NCBI RefSeq assembly: GCF_000154845.1
Contig: NZ_DS981511.1
Coordinates: 1-43,748 of the forward strand
Length of the DNA stretch: 43,748 nt
Source: Phocaeicola coprocola DSM 17136
GTDB lineage: Bacteria > Bacteroidota > Bacteroidia > Bacteroidales > Bacteroidaceae
Reading direction: 5' to 3'
In this document: one piece after another, positions 21,459 through 30,249 of the stretch
Layout of the letters: the number at the start of each line of letters is the position of its first letter
How positions within the stretch are numbered: position 1 is the stretch's first letter
Position numbers and translations under genes: made by a program
The notes under the pieces: model-generated
What the model saw: the letters and a program-made list of their open reading frames with translations, nothing else
Databases searched by the model: none
What the model was told of the DNA's origin: nothing

Positions 21459-21943
21459 ACTTTCCATTATCAAATCTAAAGACATAAACGCTTTAGTTAT
21501 AGCCTTTATAATCTTTTGTTGTTCCTTGTAAGGTGGAATAGGAACTTCGATAGCTTTAAATATTTTCTTGTTCAAGTGAGGAATGGCAGACCCAACCTTA
21601 CTTTCTCTCAAGATTTTCCTATGCAAGTTGATAACTTGTAGTACATATTCTTCGTTCATATTTTCGTTGATACGCAACTGCTTGAAAGTACTACCTTGAT
21701 AGCCGTCAATCGAACTCCGGAAAACCTCACCAGAGTTCTCGCCATCAACTAGAATCAAGAGAGTGTTTGCAGTTACAAACTTGCCGGAAAGCAAAGACTT
21801 TGCCTCCCGTTCTCCACGCAAAAATTTTACATCAAGATTGATTCGTTTAATGCCACTTTGCTTTTCTCCATCTGTTAATTGCATAAAGTTTGCATAGATG
21901 CAATTTGCCATCCATCAGGCAACTGCGTATAATGCCCGATACG
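21453..21943 (-). pseudogene. Silent hsdS cassette 4 (TRD2-type half, frameshifted)
   Basis: Reverse-strand counterpart of cassette 3. It has the same leader RIGHYTQLPDGW, then QIASMQTLCN, and a stop. The expected continuation (LTDGEKQSGIKRINLDVKF to PPYKEQQKI and LIMESL) resumes one frame over. One missing T at about 21876-21880 (caattaac for caatttaac) explains this. If the deletion is real, recombining this cassette into hsdS would give a truncated HsdS. If it is a sequencing error, the cassette is a normal alternative TRD. Confidence 0.75.
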
Positions 21944-21985
21944 TTCTGCTATATTGTTACTGTATTCATTATAAATCAATGTAAT

Positions 21986-22789
21986 ATGGTAACAAAATTC
22001 AAAAATTATTTGGCAAAAACTAATCTTGCCAAGAACACCGTCACCTCTTATGTGTGGACGGTGCAGTATTTCCTCAACCATTATGGAGAAGTAAACAAGA
22101 AGAACCTTTTGGCATACAAGGGGTATTTGGTAGAGAACTTCAAGCCGCAGACTGTGAACCTGAGATTGCAAGGTATCAATAAGTTCTTGGAGTTTACGAA
22201 ACAAGAAAAACTAAAAGTGAAGTTCGTAAAGGTGCAACAAAAGAACTTTTTGGAAAATGTAATCAGCGATGCCGATTACAAATTTCTCAAAGCACGGCTT
22301 AAAGCTGATGGTTATGAGGAGTGGTATTTTATTGTGTGGTTTATGGCTGCCACCGGAGCACGTGTTAGTGAATTACTCCACATCAAAGCGGAACACATCA
22401 AAGTGGGCTATCTTGATTTGTATAGTAAAGGTGGAAAGATTCGACGGCTATACATCCCCAAGAATTTACGGACAGAAGCAGAAAAGTGGTTGAAAAGTCA
22501 AGGCTTGACATCGGGCTATATCTTCCTGAACCGTTTCGGACAGCGTATTACTACTCGTGGAATCGCTTCTCAACTCAAGCATTTTGCTGAAAAATATGGA
22601 ATGAACAAGGAGGTAGTTTATCCTCATTCATTCCGTCATCGTTTTGCCAAGAACTTTCTTGACCGCTTTAACGACCTTGCTCTACTTGCCGACCTTATGG
22701 GGCATGAAAGCATAGAAACTACTCGTATCTATCTTCGTAGAACAGCCAGTGAGCAACAGAAGATTGTAGATAAGGTGGTGAACTGGTAA
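21986..22789 (+). CDS. Tyrosine recombinase of the hsdS shufflon, copy 2
   Basis: Second copy of the 267-aa XerC/D-like recombinase. From MVTKFKNYLAK on it is identical to the gene at 20091-20894, with the same catalytic residues. The start at 21986 mirrors 20894. Its short upstream stretch (21908-21985) is shared with copy 1, so both should have the same expression signals. It converges on the silent hsdS at 22820. The copies either arose by duplication of the TRD2-recombinase unit or are kept identical by gene conversion. Confidence 0.92.
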   Translation: MVTKFKNYLAKTNLAKNTVTSYVWTVQYFLNHYGEVNKKNLLAYKGYLVENFKPQTVNLRLQGINKFLEFTKQEKLKVKFVKVQQKNFLENVISDADYKFLKARLKADGYEEWYFIVWFMAATGARVSELLHIKAEHIKVGYLDLYSKGGKIRRLYIPKNLRTEAEKWLKSQGLTSGYIFLNRFGQRITTRGIASQLKHFAEKYGMNKEVVYPHSFRHRFAKNFLDRFNDLALLADLMGHESIETTRIYLRRTASEQQKIVDKVVNW

Positions 22790-22801
22790 AATCACACCAA
22801 C

Positions 22802-22833
22802 CCTTAGAAGTGTATTGGATTACACTTCTAAGG
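22802..22833. terminator. Mirror terminator hairpin
   Basis: Reverse-complement copy of the 13-bp stem at 20047-20078, between recombinase copy 2 and the silent hsdS. Confidence 0.7.
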
Positions 22834-24036
22834 CGTTTTGAATGTTGTCAAAGACATGAAATAATTCTTCTATTTTTTGAACTATGCGTTGTTGCTCTGC
22901 AAGAGGCGGTAAAATAATATTCTCATTTCTTATTATCTCTCCTGATATTGCTTTAAACGTAGTCCCTGTTGATTGATTATCAAAGCTATCTTGCAAGGTT
23001 TGAAGTAAATAGAAATAAAAATCCACATTACCTTCAAAAGGGGTTAAAGCACATAATCCACGCCCAATACATATTTGATTTTTTGTTATATTCACAACTC
23101 CAACTGGGGCTCGAACACATAATAAGATGGAATTAGGTTCTGCTATTTTTGTGGGCTCATTTGTAAATATACCAGACTCTAAAAGAAATTTATCTGAAAA
23201 ACATATTTTCCCTTGATGAAATTCTATACCTCTTTTATTATTTAATGAATCTCCTTTAGGGGATTGCCCCATTGTGATTTTAAGTACATTACTAAGTTGA
23301 CAATACGCCCATCCTTGTGGTAACTTCCTACTATGCCCGTTATCACAAGTGATTTCTGCCTTCGAGTTGATGCGTTTGAGCAGTTCTGAGGCAGGTTCAT
23401 CGTTTGGGTCTTGTGGTACGAGTTTGCCGTGAATGGCAAGGTCAAGAATCTTACTCTTGGCTTGCTTGATGGTTGCCTGCAAATCTTCCTTTCCACTTTC
23501 TATAACGTCAATCAAAGAGAACCAGTGTTCAATTTCTTTCACAATACGCTTTTGCTCAGCAAGAGGTGGCAATGGAATCATGCCATTACAAGCATCTGTT
23601 GTACTCAAGCGTGGCATCTTAACACCATATCCACATTGTTGCGTATAGTCAAGAAAATATGCCGAACGCAGTACATGATTAAGATAATATGAAGAAACAT
23701 TACAGTATGAATTGAATGGCATTATTTCAGTTGTACAATATCCTGATTGTGGTGCGACCAAGACCTTATTCAGATATGTGCGTAATTTAGAGTATAGGAT
23801 ATCTCCTTTGTTGAATCTGTGCCGTACTCCTTTAATACTTCTTTTTGATCTAGAAAGTGTTTGAATGATTTTTGCTGTATCCTTTTCTAAATCTTCAAGT
23901 TCTAAAACCCAGTCGTCATCGGTTATGCTATCAACGGAAACATTATTACATTCGCCATAATTACTAATTTCTCCCAAAGTTGTCCACACCCACGAACTTG
24001 GTACCTCAAACGGTACGTTCTCATAATGGGGCGTAT
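22820..24036 (-). pseudogene. hsdS: Silent hsdS copy with alternative TRD1
   Basis: The frame encodes a nearly complete HsdS without its N-terminus. From the 34-bp repeat it reads TPHYENVPFEVPSSWVWTTLGE. TRD1' follows (to about 23560, different from the expressed TRD1), then the central KILDLAIHGKLVPQDPNDEP segment and TRD2, which is identical to the expressed copy. No start codon or operon promoter precedes it: a stop occurs 27 bp upstream of the repeat. An internal Met at 23989 is unlikely to be a true start. It serves as a donor: inversion at the 34-bp repeats would place TRD1' behind the hsdS promoter and N-terminus. Confidence 0.85.
24003..24036 (-). repeat. 34-bp inversion repeat, right copy
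   Basis: Inverted partner of 18832-18865, with one mismatch. It lies at the 5' edge of the silent hsdS, exactly where homology to the expressed gene begins. Confidence 0.75.
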
Positions 24037-24113
24037 GTATTGTACATAATGAGTTAAAAACATTTAATGTGTTGCAACTTTAGTTTTTAATTACAGCACA
24101 TCAAATAGGACGT

Positions 24114-25661
24114 TTATCTTCTCCTATAACTTTTCTTTTTATTCTGAATCTTAACCATTCCTATCGCAAACATCAGACACCTTCTTCGATAGGCTTCTTC
24201 CTCTTCATCGGGTTGACGACCATCCCATCGGATATCAGATGAAGAGTCACCTCCTCCAGAAGATACACTGATAGGAGTTCCACCTGCTAAAGCATCCGCT
24301 ATGGCGAATATCTTTGACCGGAGTGATGGATTCGACAGTTGGTCAAGTATGGTGTCCAATATTGATTTTAACTCATCGTTGTTCTTTGAAAGTTGTTCGA
24401 CATCCCTTTTTAACCGATAAAATTCCCCATACTCTGCCAATACATTTTGCTGTGCAGTCTTCACTTGTCTCTCCGCTTCATTTCTATAGAGAGCCTCTAT
24501 TTGGCGGACGATCGAATTGAAACGCTTGGCTATTTCCTGATTCTGTTTCTCAATCCATTTGTCCGTAATAAACAGAGGATATTTCCCCGAAATACAAGGT
24601 GGATCAAAATCAATTTTGTAGTTTCTGAAAGGCTGTATTACAGAGCCAGCTTTTTCAAGGTCTTGGGTCAGTTTGTTCAATTCCTGCTCTTTTGTATGGA
24701 GTTTGTCAGCCTTGTCTTCAAGTTTGGATTGGTATTCTGAAATCTGTTTCTGTATATCCGCCTTTTGAAATTTGTATTCTTCAAGAGCTATTTTACCGGA
24801 AGCCAGTTCCTTGTCAATCTGTTCAAGTTGAGATTTAGACTTGAATATTTGCGATTCCAGTCTGTGTATCATAGTCTGTAATCCCTTAACCGCTTTCTCC
24901 GCCTGTTTTGCCTCTTTTGATAGCTTACGAATATAATCGCGTTTGTTCAAATGCTGCACATTGCGCCCATATATGCTGTCTCCTCGTTCAAGTCCGTATT
25001 TACTTCCGACCTCCTCATACAGCGATGTGTGCATTTCTTTCAATATCTGCCCATATTCAAACCTGTTCTTTCCGAACTTTGCAGACCACATGACACACTC
25101 ACGACCGCTTTTAGGCCGGATACCGACTGGCACAACTAAAGCATGAATATGCGGGCTGCTCTCGTCAAGGTGAACCTGAAAGCCGACAATGTTTTCCTGA
25201 CCATATCTTCGGGAACACCAATCATAAACATCCTTCGCCCAAAGTTCTATTTCCTCGCAGCGGTGCAGATGGCTGTTGTCTGATCCTTTCTCTAAATTGA
25301 CGGTCTGATTGCCAAAAGCCATCTCAAGTGTACGTTCATGATTGCCGCCAAAGACAAATTTGGCGCAACAGTTCGGTTGAATCTTACTGTCCGGTTTGAA
25401 TGGCTTCCAACCTAATTCCAACAATCGTTCCTGCAAACGGAGTTCAAGAGACTTCTCTTGATACCCCAACGGATGTATTTTGCCATCGGGACCAATCTCA
25501 AAATTCAGCCTCATTCTGGTCTTGTCATAATTGTTGGTAGGGTCTTGATTTTTACAATCGACCTTATCTTCGTTCCAACGCCTTTCGTTCTCGTTGGCTT
25601 CTGATGTGCCAAATGATTTGGCAGCTTCAACGTGCATTGCTTGTTTTATATCAGTATTCAT
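24114..25661 (-). CDS. mob: MOBV (Mob/Pre-type) relaxase of E2
   Basis: This 515-aa relaxase is predicted to nick the E2 oriT and allow mobilization. The metal-binding motif HLDESSPHIHA is at residues 164-174 and is the signature of MOBV enzymes. An N-terminal NYDKTRMRLNFEI segment precedes it. A long coiled coil (about 230-335) and a basic C-terminus ending KKKSYRRR follow. It is the last backbone gene before the RM cargo and is transcribed leftward. Its class differs from the MOBP relaxase of E1, so the two elements would use different oriT sequences. Confidence 0.9.
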   Translation of the reverse strand: MNTDIKQAMHVEAAKSFGTSEANENERRWNEDKVDCKNQDPTNNYDKTRMRLNFEIGPDGKIHPLGYQEKSLELRLQERLLELGWKPFKPDSKIQPNCCAKFVFGGNHERTLEMAFGNQTVNLEKGSDNSHLHRCEEIELWAKDVYDWCSRRYGQENIVGFQVHLDESSPHIHALVVPVGIRPKSGRECVMWSAKFGKNRFEYGQILKEMHTSLYEEVGSKYGLERGDSIYGRNVQHLNKRDYIRKLSKEAKQAEKAVKGLQTMIHRLESQIFKSKSQLEQIDKELASGKIALEEYKFQKADIQKQISEYQSKLEDKADKLHTKEQELNKLTQDLEKAGSVIQPFRNYKIDFDPPCISGKYPLFITDKWIEKQNQEIAKRFNSIVRQIEALYRNEAERQVKTAQQNVLAEYGEFYRLKRDVEQLSKNNDELKSILDTILDQLSNPSLRSKIFAIADALAGGTPISVSSGGGDSSSDIRWDGRQPDEEEEAYRRRCLMFAIGMVKIQNKKKSYRRR

Positions 25662-25691
25662 AATCTCGTTTTTATACGTATTTCTAATAAT

Positions 25692-25782
25692 TGGAGCTTG
25701 CTCCTGTGCCTATTCACATAGTGTGGCAGTAGCCGGATTTTATTGCTATCAGGCAAAAAGTCCTTATTGTGTTATGGACTTT
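25692..25782. other. Candidate oriT of E2 upstream of the MOBV relaxase
   Basis: The 149-bp gap between the relaxase start and the TOPRIM gene holds a short palindrome (ggagc-tt-gctcc, from 25693), the octamer atagtgtg (25718-25725), and a 7-bp hairpin (aaagtcc/ggacttt, ending at 25782). The octamer resembles the nick region of MOBV plasmids such as pMV158 (TAGTGTG). Placement just upstream of the relaxase gene fits. The pMV158-like repeat that normally precedes the nick is not clearly present. Confidence 0.4.
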
Positions 25783-25810
25783 CTATAAGTGACCGGAACA
25801 AGTTCCTTCG

Positions 25811-26824
25811 TTATTCAATAAGTTCTAACCCCAATTCATCAATGAGCGTCTGCAAAGCCGGATTGCGCTGTATCATCTTTGAAAGAATCATTTGTGGTGT
25901 ATCGGTCATCAAGAGGAAATCGGCAATGTCCAATCCTTTCTTTCGTTGTTCATCAGTAGCGCATTGTTCTAATGTGTCACTCATTATAACCTTTGAGCAA
26001 ACGGAGAAGAGCATAGCCATCTTGGATTGCCAAATCTCTTTTGCTCCTAAGTCCGGACACAACATTACCGTCCGACCTTTTAATACACCAACCGCATCTG
26101 CTTTGAAGCAGCCGTGCATTCCACCAGTAGCCAGCCATATAAATTCCGGCATATAATGAGTGGCTATCAAAGCAGACTTCTCACTCTCTACTATAGCAAT
26201 CGGTTTGGCAGGATTATCAGACAACAGATGCTCACCAAACAAACATTGCTTTAGATTGTAGTCGACAAGGTTCAACTCGGTATGTACCCAACTTACATAA
26301 CTTCTCGGCTCTTTTGTCCGATGTCCTGTTGTTGAATCATACAACATTATCTTTCCGGTTCGCACGTAGCCTTGCCTATCAATCTGCCAGTAGACAGTAG
26401 AGCCGCCCCATTTTTTTGATGTGCCAACACGATATAAATGGAATATTCGCTTTGTTTCATCCTTGCCCAATATACCTACCAGATAAATGTACAAAGGATT
26501 CATTGTGTAATTGGTAAGTGTTCGCTCCATTAGTTCTTTATCAATAAAGGAAGTAGGTGGCAATGAATGTGGCTGTGGCTTAGCATGTTCAATGCCATAA
26601 TTGGAACCTTTTTCTATCAGCGTTGGATTATCCTTGAAATAATCAGAGGGCGTATAATGGTATTTGCACGACTGCTCATGGTCGCATCTGCCTACATAGT
26701 CAGGAAACGAAACTTCCCCTTGAGTATCAACGTAACGTATAAAACATTGTTTCTTTCCACACTGAGGACATGAAAGTTTAGAGCCTCGCTTATATTTTTG
26801 AAGGGTAAATCGGTATTCATTCAT
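25811..26824 (-). CDS. Zinc-ribbon/TOPRIM-like primase-associated protein
   Basis: This 337-aa protein is of the kind annotated as DUF6371 in Bacteroides mobile elements. An N-terminal zinc-binding region carries Cys19, Cys22, Cys27, Cys47 and Cys53. The middle domain includes VYWQIDRQGYVRTGKIMLYD. A TOPRIM-like segment follows with the glutamate in IAIVESEKSALIA and an LCPDLGAK acidic strand. The layout resembles DnaG-type primases (zinc finger plus TOPRIM). It is encoded right after the DUF3987 ATPase, so the pair may act as a primase and helicase for element replication. Catalytic activity is inferred only. Confidence 0.7.
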   Translation of the reverse strand: MNEYRFTLQKYKRGSKLSCPQCGKKQCFIRYVDTQGEVSFPDYVGRCDHEQSCKYHYTPSDYFKDNPTLIEKGSNYGIEHAKPQPHSLPPTSFIDKELMERTLTNYTMNPLYIYLVGILGKDETKRIFHLYRVGTSKKWGGSTVYWQIDRQGYVRTGKIMLYDSTTGHRTKEPRSYVSWVHTELNLVDYNLKQCLFGEHLLSDNPAKPIAIVESEKSALIATHYMPEFIWLATGGMHGCFKADAVGVLKGRTVMLCPDLGAKEIWQSKMAMLFSVCSKVIMSDTLEQCATDEQRKKGLDIADFLLMTDTPQMILSKMIQRNPALQTLIDELGLELIE

Positions 26825-26842
26825 GCTTGATATTTTTTATAA

Positions 26843-26931
26843 TTGCAGTCCGTGCAGTTTGCAGTTCTTGCAGTTTTGCAGGAAAACGGATGATACGAAA
26901 GTGCAAACTGCAACAACTGCAAGATGCAATG
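26843..26931. repeat. TTGCAGT repeats forming a long hairpin
   Basis: The 115-bp gap between the DUF3987 and TOPRIM genes contains TTGCAGT-type units at 26843, 26852, 26859, 26868 and 26876. Inverted ACTGCAA units lie at 26907 and 26916, mostly 9 bp apart. Sequence 26859-26880 pairs with 26902-26922 with one mismatch and one bulge, around a 21-nt loop. This could be an iteron-like replication or initiator site, or an RNA structure controlling the downstream gene. Confidence 0.6.
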
Positions 26932-26939
26932 GGGATAGG

Positions 26940-28310
26940 TTATTGCAGTTTCTCATATTCCCCTCTCTTAATTTTCTTGATTATCTTATTCGTGGTAAGG
27001 CTGACCAAAGAATACATTACAGAGCGTTCGGAAAGCCCCACTTCTTTTCCTGCTTGAATGGCATCGGCAGTTGTGAATGTTGCAGAAAGACAATCAAGCA
27101 ATTCTTTCTTTTGTGGTTCAATGCCCTCTACCAACATATATTTCTGAATGTCGGCATAACAACTTTCAAAGTAATCGCTTAATGCAATAGCTGATTTGAT
27201 TGAATCGATGTCCACAAAATCTTTATGAACCTCACCACAAGCCCAGCGGAAGATTTGCATAACCAAAGCCAATCGTGCTGTAATCATCGGAGCTTTCATT
27301 ATTCTGCTATCCACCAAGCCGTCATCTTGGATTTGATTGACTGCATGAATAGCATCATTGCGCCAATTGGTAAAATAGGCTTTTGCTTCCGAAGAAAAGT
27401 CCAAAATGTCAGGAACTATTTCGCCATCCTCATTTACTATAAAAGGCAAACTCATCACTTTGTTGATGATATTTTCCCACATAGACGAGTATTTGTCAAA
27501 AGTGGTAAAAGCGTTTTCTTCATCTTGCCAATCTGATATTTCCTGTGAAGACGGATAAACAAAAATTATTCTATCAATCAACCCATTGTCCTTATAGCCT
27601 TTATCTGTAAGTTCGTGCATTCGGGTGGTCTGCATCGTACCTACCATATTTATAAAAGGATGCTCTATGTGAATAGGTATGGGCATACTGCATCTGGAAA
27701 TGTCTAAAGGTTTTCCGCTGAATGCAGTCAATAACTGTTCAATAAGTTGCCCTTTGCTGTATTGATTCACAGCATTGAACATTCCCATAATTTCATCCAC
27801 ATATACCACAATACCACGCTGGTTGTCATCAAGCGCACGCATTAAAGCTTCTGGGGTAAAGTCGGATATTATGGTTCTTCGCAAAATCGGTTTTTCTGGC
27901 AATGGAGTGCAATTTTCCTTCTTCCCTTTGTTGTCCTCTACCATATTATTATATTGCTCCATATCAGACTTGAATTGTTTGACAGCTTTGGCATCATGCT
28001 TGCGAATTGGGCGAAAAGCAAAGTCTAACGGGGGAGTTTTGCCCATTCCGGGGCGGCCAACCAATATCATATAGAGGGCAGGATTACTTATCCAGCCACC
28101 ACGAATACGGATATTGACAGCATTACCGATGGCTGTTGAAATTGCCGCCAAAAGAGAAGCCATCATATATTCAATGGAATAATTCTCTTGTCGTGCCAAT
28201 GCCAATACCATATCCTGAATTTTAGCAGGAAAAGCATTCAAAGGAATCTTGTCTTCAAGTATCCCTCCAAATTCCATTCTGATTGCATTGCATAAATCGA
28301 GTGAATCCAT
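26940..28310 (-). CDS. DUF3987 P-loop ATPase (replicative helicase-like)
   Basis: This 456-aa DUF3987 protein has Walker A GRPGMGKT at residues 85-92 and Walker B GIVVYVDEIMGMF at about 165-177. A sensor-like region (NMVGTMQTTRMHEL) and DRIIFVYP follow, then a C-terminal winged-helix-like segment (about 395-456). Its relative in E1 (2323-4670) is fused to VirE-N/PriCT domains, which here are absent or replaced by the separate TOPRIM gene. It is predicted to be an element replication or excision ATPase. The start codon overlaps the stop of the HTH gene at 28310. Confidence 0.8.
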   Translation of the reverse strand: MDSLDLCNAIRMEFGGILEDKIPLNAFPAKIQDMVLALARQENYSIEYMMASLLAAISTAIGNAVNIRIRGGWISNPALYMILVGRPGMGKTPPLDFAFRPIRKHDAKAVKQFKSDMEQYNNMVEDNKGKKENCTPLPEKPILRRTIISDFTPEALMRALDDNQRGIVVYVDEIMGMFNAVNQYSKGQLIEQLLTAFSGKPLDISRCSMPIPIHIEHPFINMVGTMQTTRMHELTDKGYKDNGLIDRIIFVYPSSQEISDWQDEENAFTTFDKYSSMWENIINKVMSLPFIVNEDGEIVPDILDFSSEAKAYFTNWRNDAIHAVNQIQDDGLVDSRIMKAPMITARLALVMQIFRWACGEVHKDFVDIDSIKSAIALSDYFESCYADIQKYMLVEGIEPQKKELLDCLSATFTTADAIQAGKEVGLSERSVMYSLVSLTTNKIIKKIKRGEYEKLQ

Positions 28311-28669
28311 TAGAATCGGTTGTTTCTTTTAGACTTTATGAATCGGGCAGCTTCGTCCTCCAAGTCTTTTTCGGACTTTACCTTGCCATCTCGAAGCCAC
28401 GCATCAATCTTCGATTTTAGAAACATGATACGTTTACCTCTTTTATGAAATGGGATTTGGTGGCAGCTTGTCCATCCATATACTGTTTGCTCTGCCGGAT
28501 GACTGGGAATATAATCGCACAACTCCTTTAAGTTCATCCATTGCTCGGTTGGAATACTCGGACTTTGAGTGTTGAGACCGTCAATCTTAGAATCCAGTTC
28601 ATTCAATTTATCCATCATCCACGACATTGCCTTGGGTAAATCTTCAAAAGTAATGTTCTTTTCACTCAT
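28310..28669 (-). CDS. HTH (excisionase-like) protein of E2
   Basis: This 119-aa homologue of the E1 protein at 4667-5020 has a helical N-terminus (MSEKNITFEDLPKAMSWMM), then an HTH_17 domain (WMNLKELCDYIPSHPAEQTVYGW) and a basic tail (FIKSKRNNRF). The stop overlaps the start of the DUF3987 gene, indicating coupled translation. It probably regulates or assists excision, like small HTH proteins at this position in related elements. Confidence 0.75.
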   Translation of the reverse strand: MSEKNITFEDLPKAMSWMMDKLNELDSKIDGLNTQSPSIPTEQWMNLKELCDYIPSHPAEQTVYGWTSCHQIPFHKRGKRIMFLKSKIDAWLRDGKVKSEKDLEDEAARFIKSKRNNRF

Positions 28670-28906
28670 ACTGCTATCTGATTTATGTTTGATTTTTCGG
28701 CAAAGTAATCGTGATTTAGCATACTGATTTTATGATGGACTGTGTCACATAAAGAAACAGCAGCGAAACAGAAATACCATAAGGAATATGTATTGATTAT
28801 CAATGCAAATGATGAAAAACGTCAGTAGTAGTTTTTTATGGTAATGTACCCAATCATAAGGAAATCATTAGGTGGTCATAATAACAGCTCATAGGTAAAA
28901 ACAAAA

Positions 28907-28937
28907 AGCCACCCACGCAGAATCTACGCAGATGGCT
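28907..28937 (-). terminator. Rho-independent terminator of the E2 integrase
   Basis: On the reverse strand a 14-bp stem (agccatctgcgtag / ctgcgtgggtggct, four G-U pairs) closes a 3-nt loop and is followed by ttttgttttt. It lies 26 bp past the integrase stop. The rest of the 293-bp gap (28670-28962) shows no gene. Confidence 0.8.
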
Positions 28938-28962
28938 ATGCCTATCAAGTGGGACAACACTT

Positions 28963-30219
28963 TTATTCCGTTTGTGATAAAGCTAATTTGATAGTTTCTG
29001 TTGCTTTCTCCTTTTTCTCATCTACAACCTTGGCATACACTTGAGTGGTTCGTACATTGGTATGCCCCAACATTTTGCTAACGGTATAAATGTCCGTTCC
29101 TCCAGCCAGTTGAAGGGTAGCGTAGCTGTGCCTAAAGCAATGGAAGGTAATGTGCTTGGTAATTCCGGCAGCTTCAACCCATTTTTTAACAGGGCGATTT
29201 ATCCATGATGGGTCAGGTAATCCGGCAAACACTAATAATTCTCCTTCTTTTTGCTCTCCGCAAAGATTATATGCTTGCTCTGAAATTGGCATATACTCAA
29301 CACCTTTTGTCTTTTGTTGCGTAAAGTTCAGCCGATAACCACCATTGAATTGTTCCACCTCCGACCATTTCAATTTCTGAATGTCGCAATGTCGGATTCC
29401 TGTTAATGCTGAAAAGAGTGCGGCTCGTTTCAATAATGGGTCACACGGAGTTTGTGCCAGTCGGTTCAACTCTTCTATTGTCAGGTATTCTCTGCGACTC
29501 TCCCTTTCCTGAATGCCTTTGACTTTCGCTGCAATATCAATAGTCAGATAGCCATCTATAAAGGCTTGTTTCAATCCTGCCTTGAAAATTGAGAAGTATG
29601 TTGATGCTGTATTTTGAGAAATTGTACCTCGTTTAGTACCACCTTGCGGTGCGTTCATTATGAATTGACGGAACGATTCAACCAGCTTTAAGTCTATCTG
29701 CGAAAAGAGAATGGTATCACTTTTTGCAAATATCTTCAGTAACTCATGTACTCGCCTCCAATTGACAATAATAGAATCGGAACTATGGGCATGTCTTGTT
29801 CGTTGCACATGGTCGAAGTACTCAATAAAATTACTTCGGGAGCGTTCCAACTGCTCCGCCTGTTCTGCATCGGTATCGGCATATAAAGCTGCATTGTCGT
29901 ATTCCTTTTGTCTTAGGCTTCTGACTTTATCGGCATAGATACATGATTCTTGGTCTATTTGCGACTTGCATTGAATAACACCGTTTAAATCTCGCTTCGG
30001 CTTATAAGTAGTTTTGCCTTCGGCATTAGTCCTTGCATTGCGTGATTTATCCCAAATAGGTGTTGTAATGGTACGATTGAGATATTCACGCACTCTTTGT
30101 GGCGTATGTTTTCCAGATTGGAATACAGGATAAGATTCCACATAAAGATACCATTCATCACGATATTCAGACTTGCGGAGCTTTACCGACACACGTGTAT
30201 TAACTAATGCTTTCTTCAT
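28963..30219 (-). CDS. int: Tyrosine integrase of E2
   Basis: This 418-aa paralogue of the E1 integrase has an arm-binding domain (about 1-90) and a core-binding domain (about 125-225). Its catalytic residues are Arg in TGIRHCDIQ, the HCFRHS box, MLGHTNVRTT, and Tyr395 (TQVYAKV). Both integrases begin MKKAL and are coupled to an upstream HTH gene in E1. In E2 that coupling is broken because the HerA-SIR2 genes now lie upstream. The first codons fall in the 24-bp repeat 30203-30226, whose second copy is at 33116-33139. It is predicted to recombine at the dnaK 3' end. Confidence 0.93.
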   Translation of the reverse strand: MKKALVNTRVSVKLRKSEYRDEWYLYVESYPVFQSGKHTPQRVREYLNRTITTPIWDKSRNARTNAEGKTTYKPKRDLNGVIQCKSQIDQESCIYADKVRSLRQKEYDNAALYADTDAEQAEQLERSRSNFIEYFDHVQRTRHAHSSDSIIVNWRRVHELLKIFAKSDTILFSQIDLKLVESFRQFIMNAPQGGTKRGTISQNTASTYFSIFKAGLKQAFIDGYLTIDIAAKVKGIQERESRREYLTIEELNRLAQTPCDPLLKRAALFSALTGIRHCDIQKLKWSEVEQFNGGYRLNFTQQKTKGVEYMPISEQAYNLCGEQKEGELLVFAGLPDPSWINRPVKKWVEAAGITKHITFHCFRHSYATLQLAGGTDIYTVSKMLGHTNVRTTQVYAKVVDEKKEKATETIKLALSQTE

Positions 30220-30226
30220 CGCTTCA
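30203..30226. repeat. 24-bp direct repeat, left flank of the SIR2-HerA cassette
   Basis: Identical to 33116-33139 (forward strand begins actaatgctttcttc and ends atcgcttca). It covers the last codons and stop of the HTH gene plus the first codons of int (MKKALV). Together the copies bracket 2.9 kb containing only herA and sir2. Confidence 0.92.
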
Positions 30227-30249
30227 TATCCTTGACATAGTAATTACTT

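Larger units (their letters stand above)
21908..23349 (-). repeat. 1,442-bp inverted repeat, right arm
   Basis: Reverse complement of 19531-20972. It contains recombinase copy 2, the mirror hairpin, and TRD2 of the silent hsdS. Near-perfect identity over a repeat this long would support homologous as well as site-specific inversion. It could also confuse short-read assembly. Confidence 0.9.
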
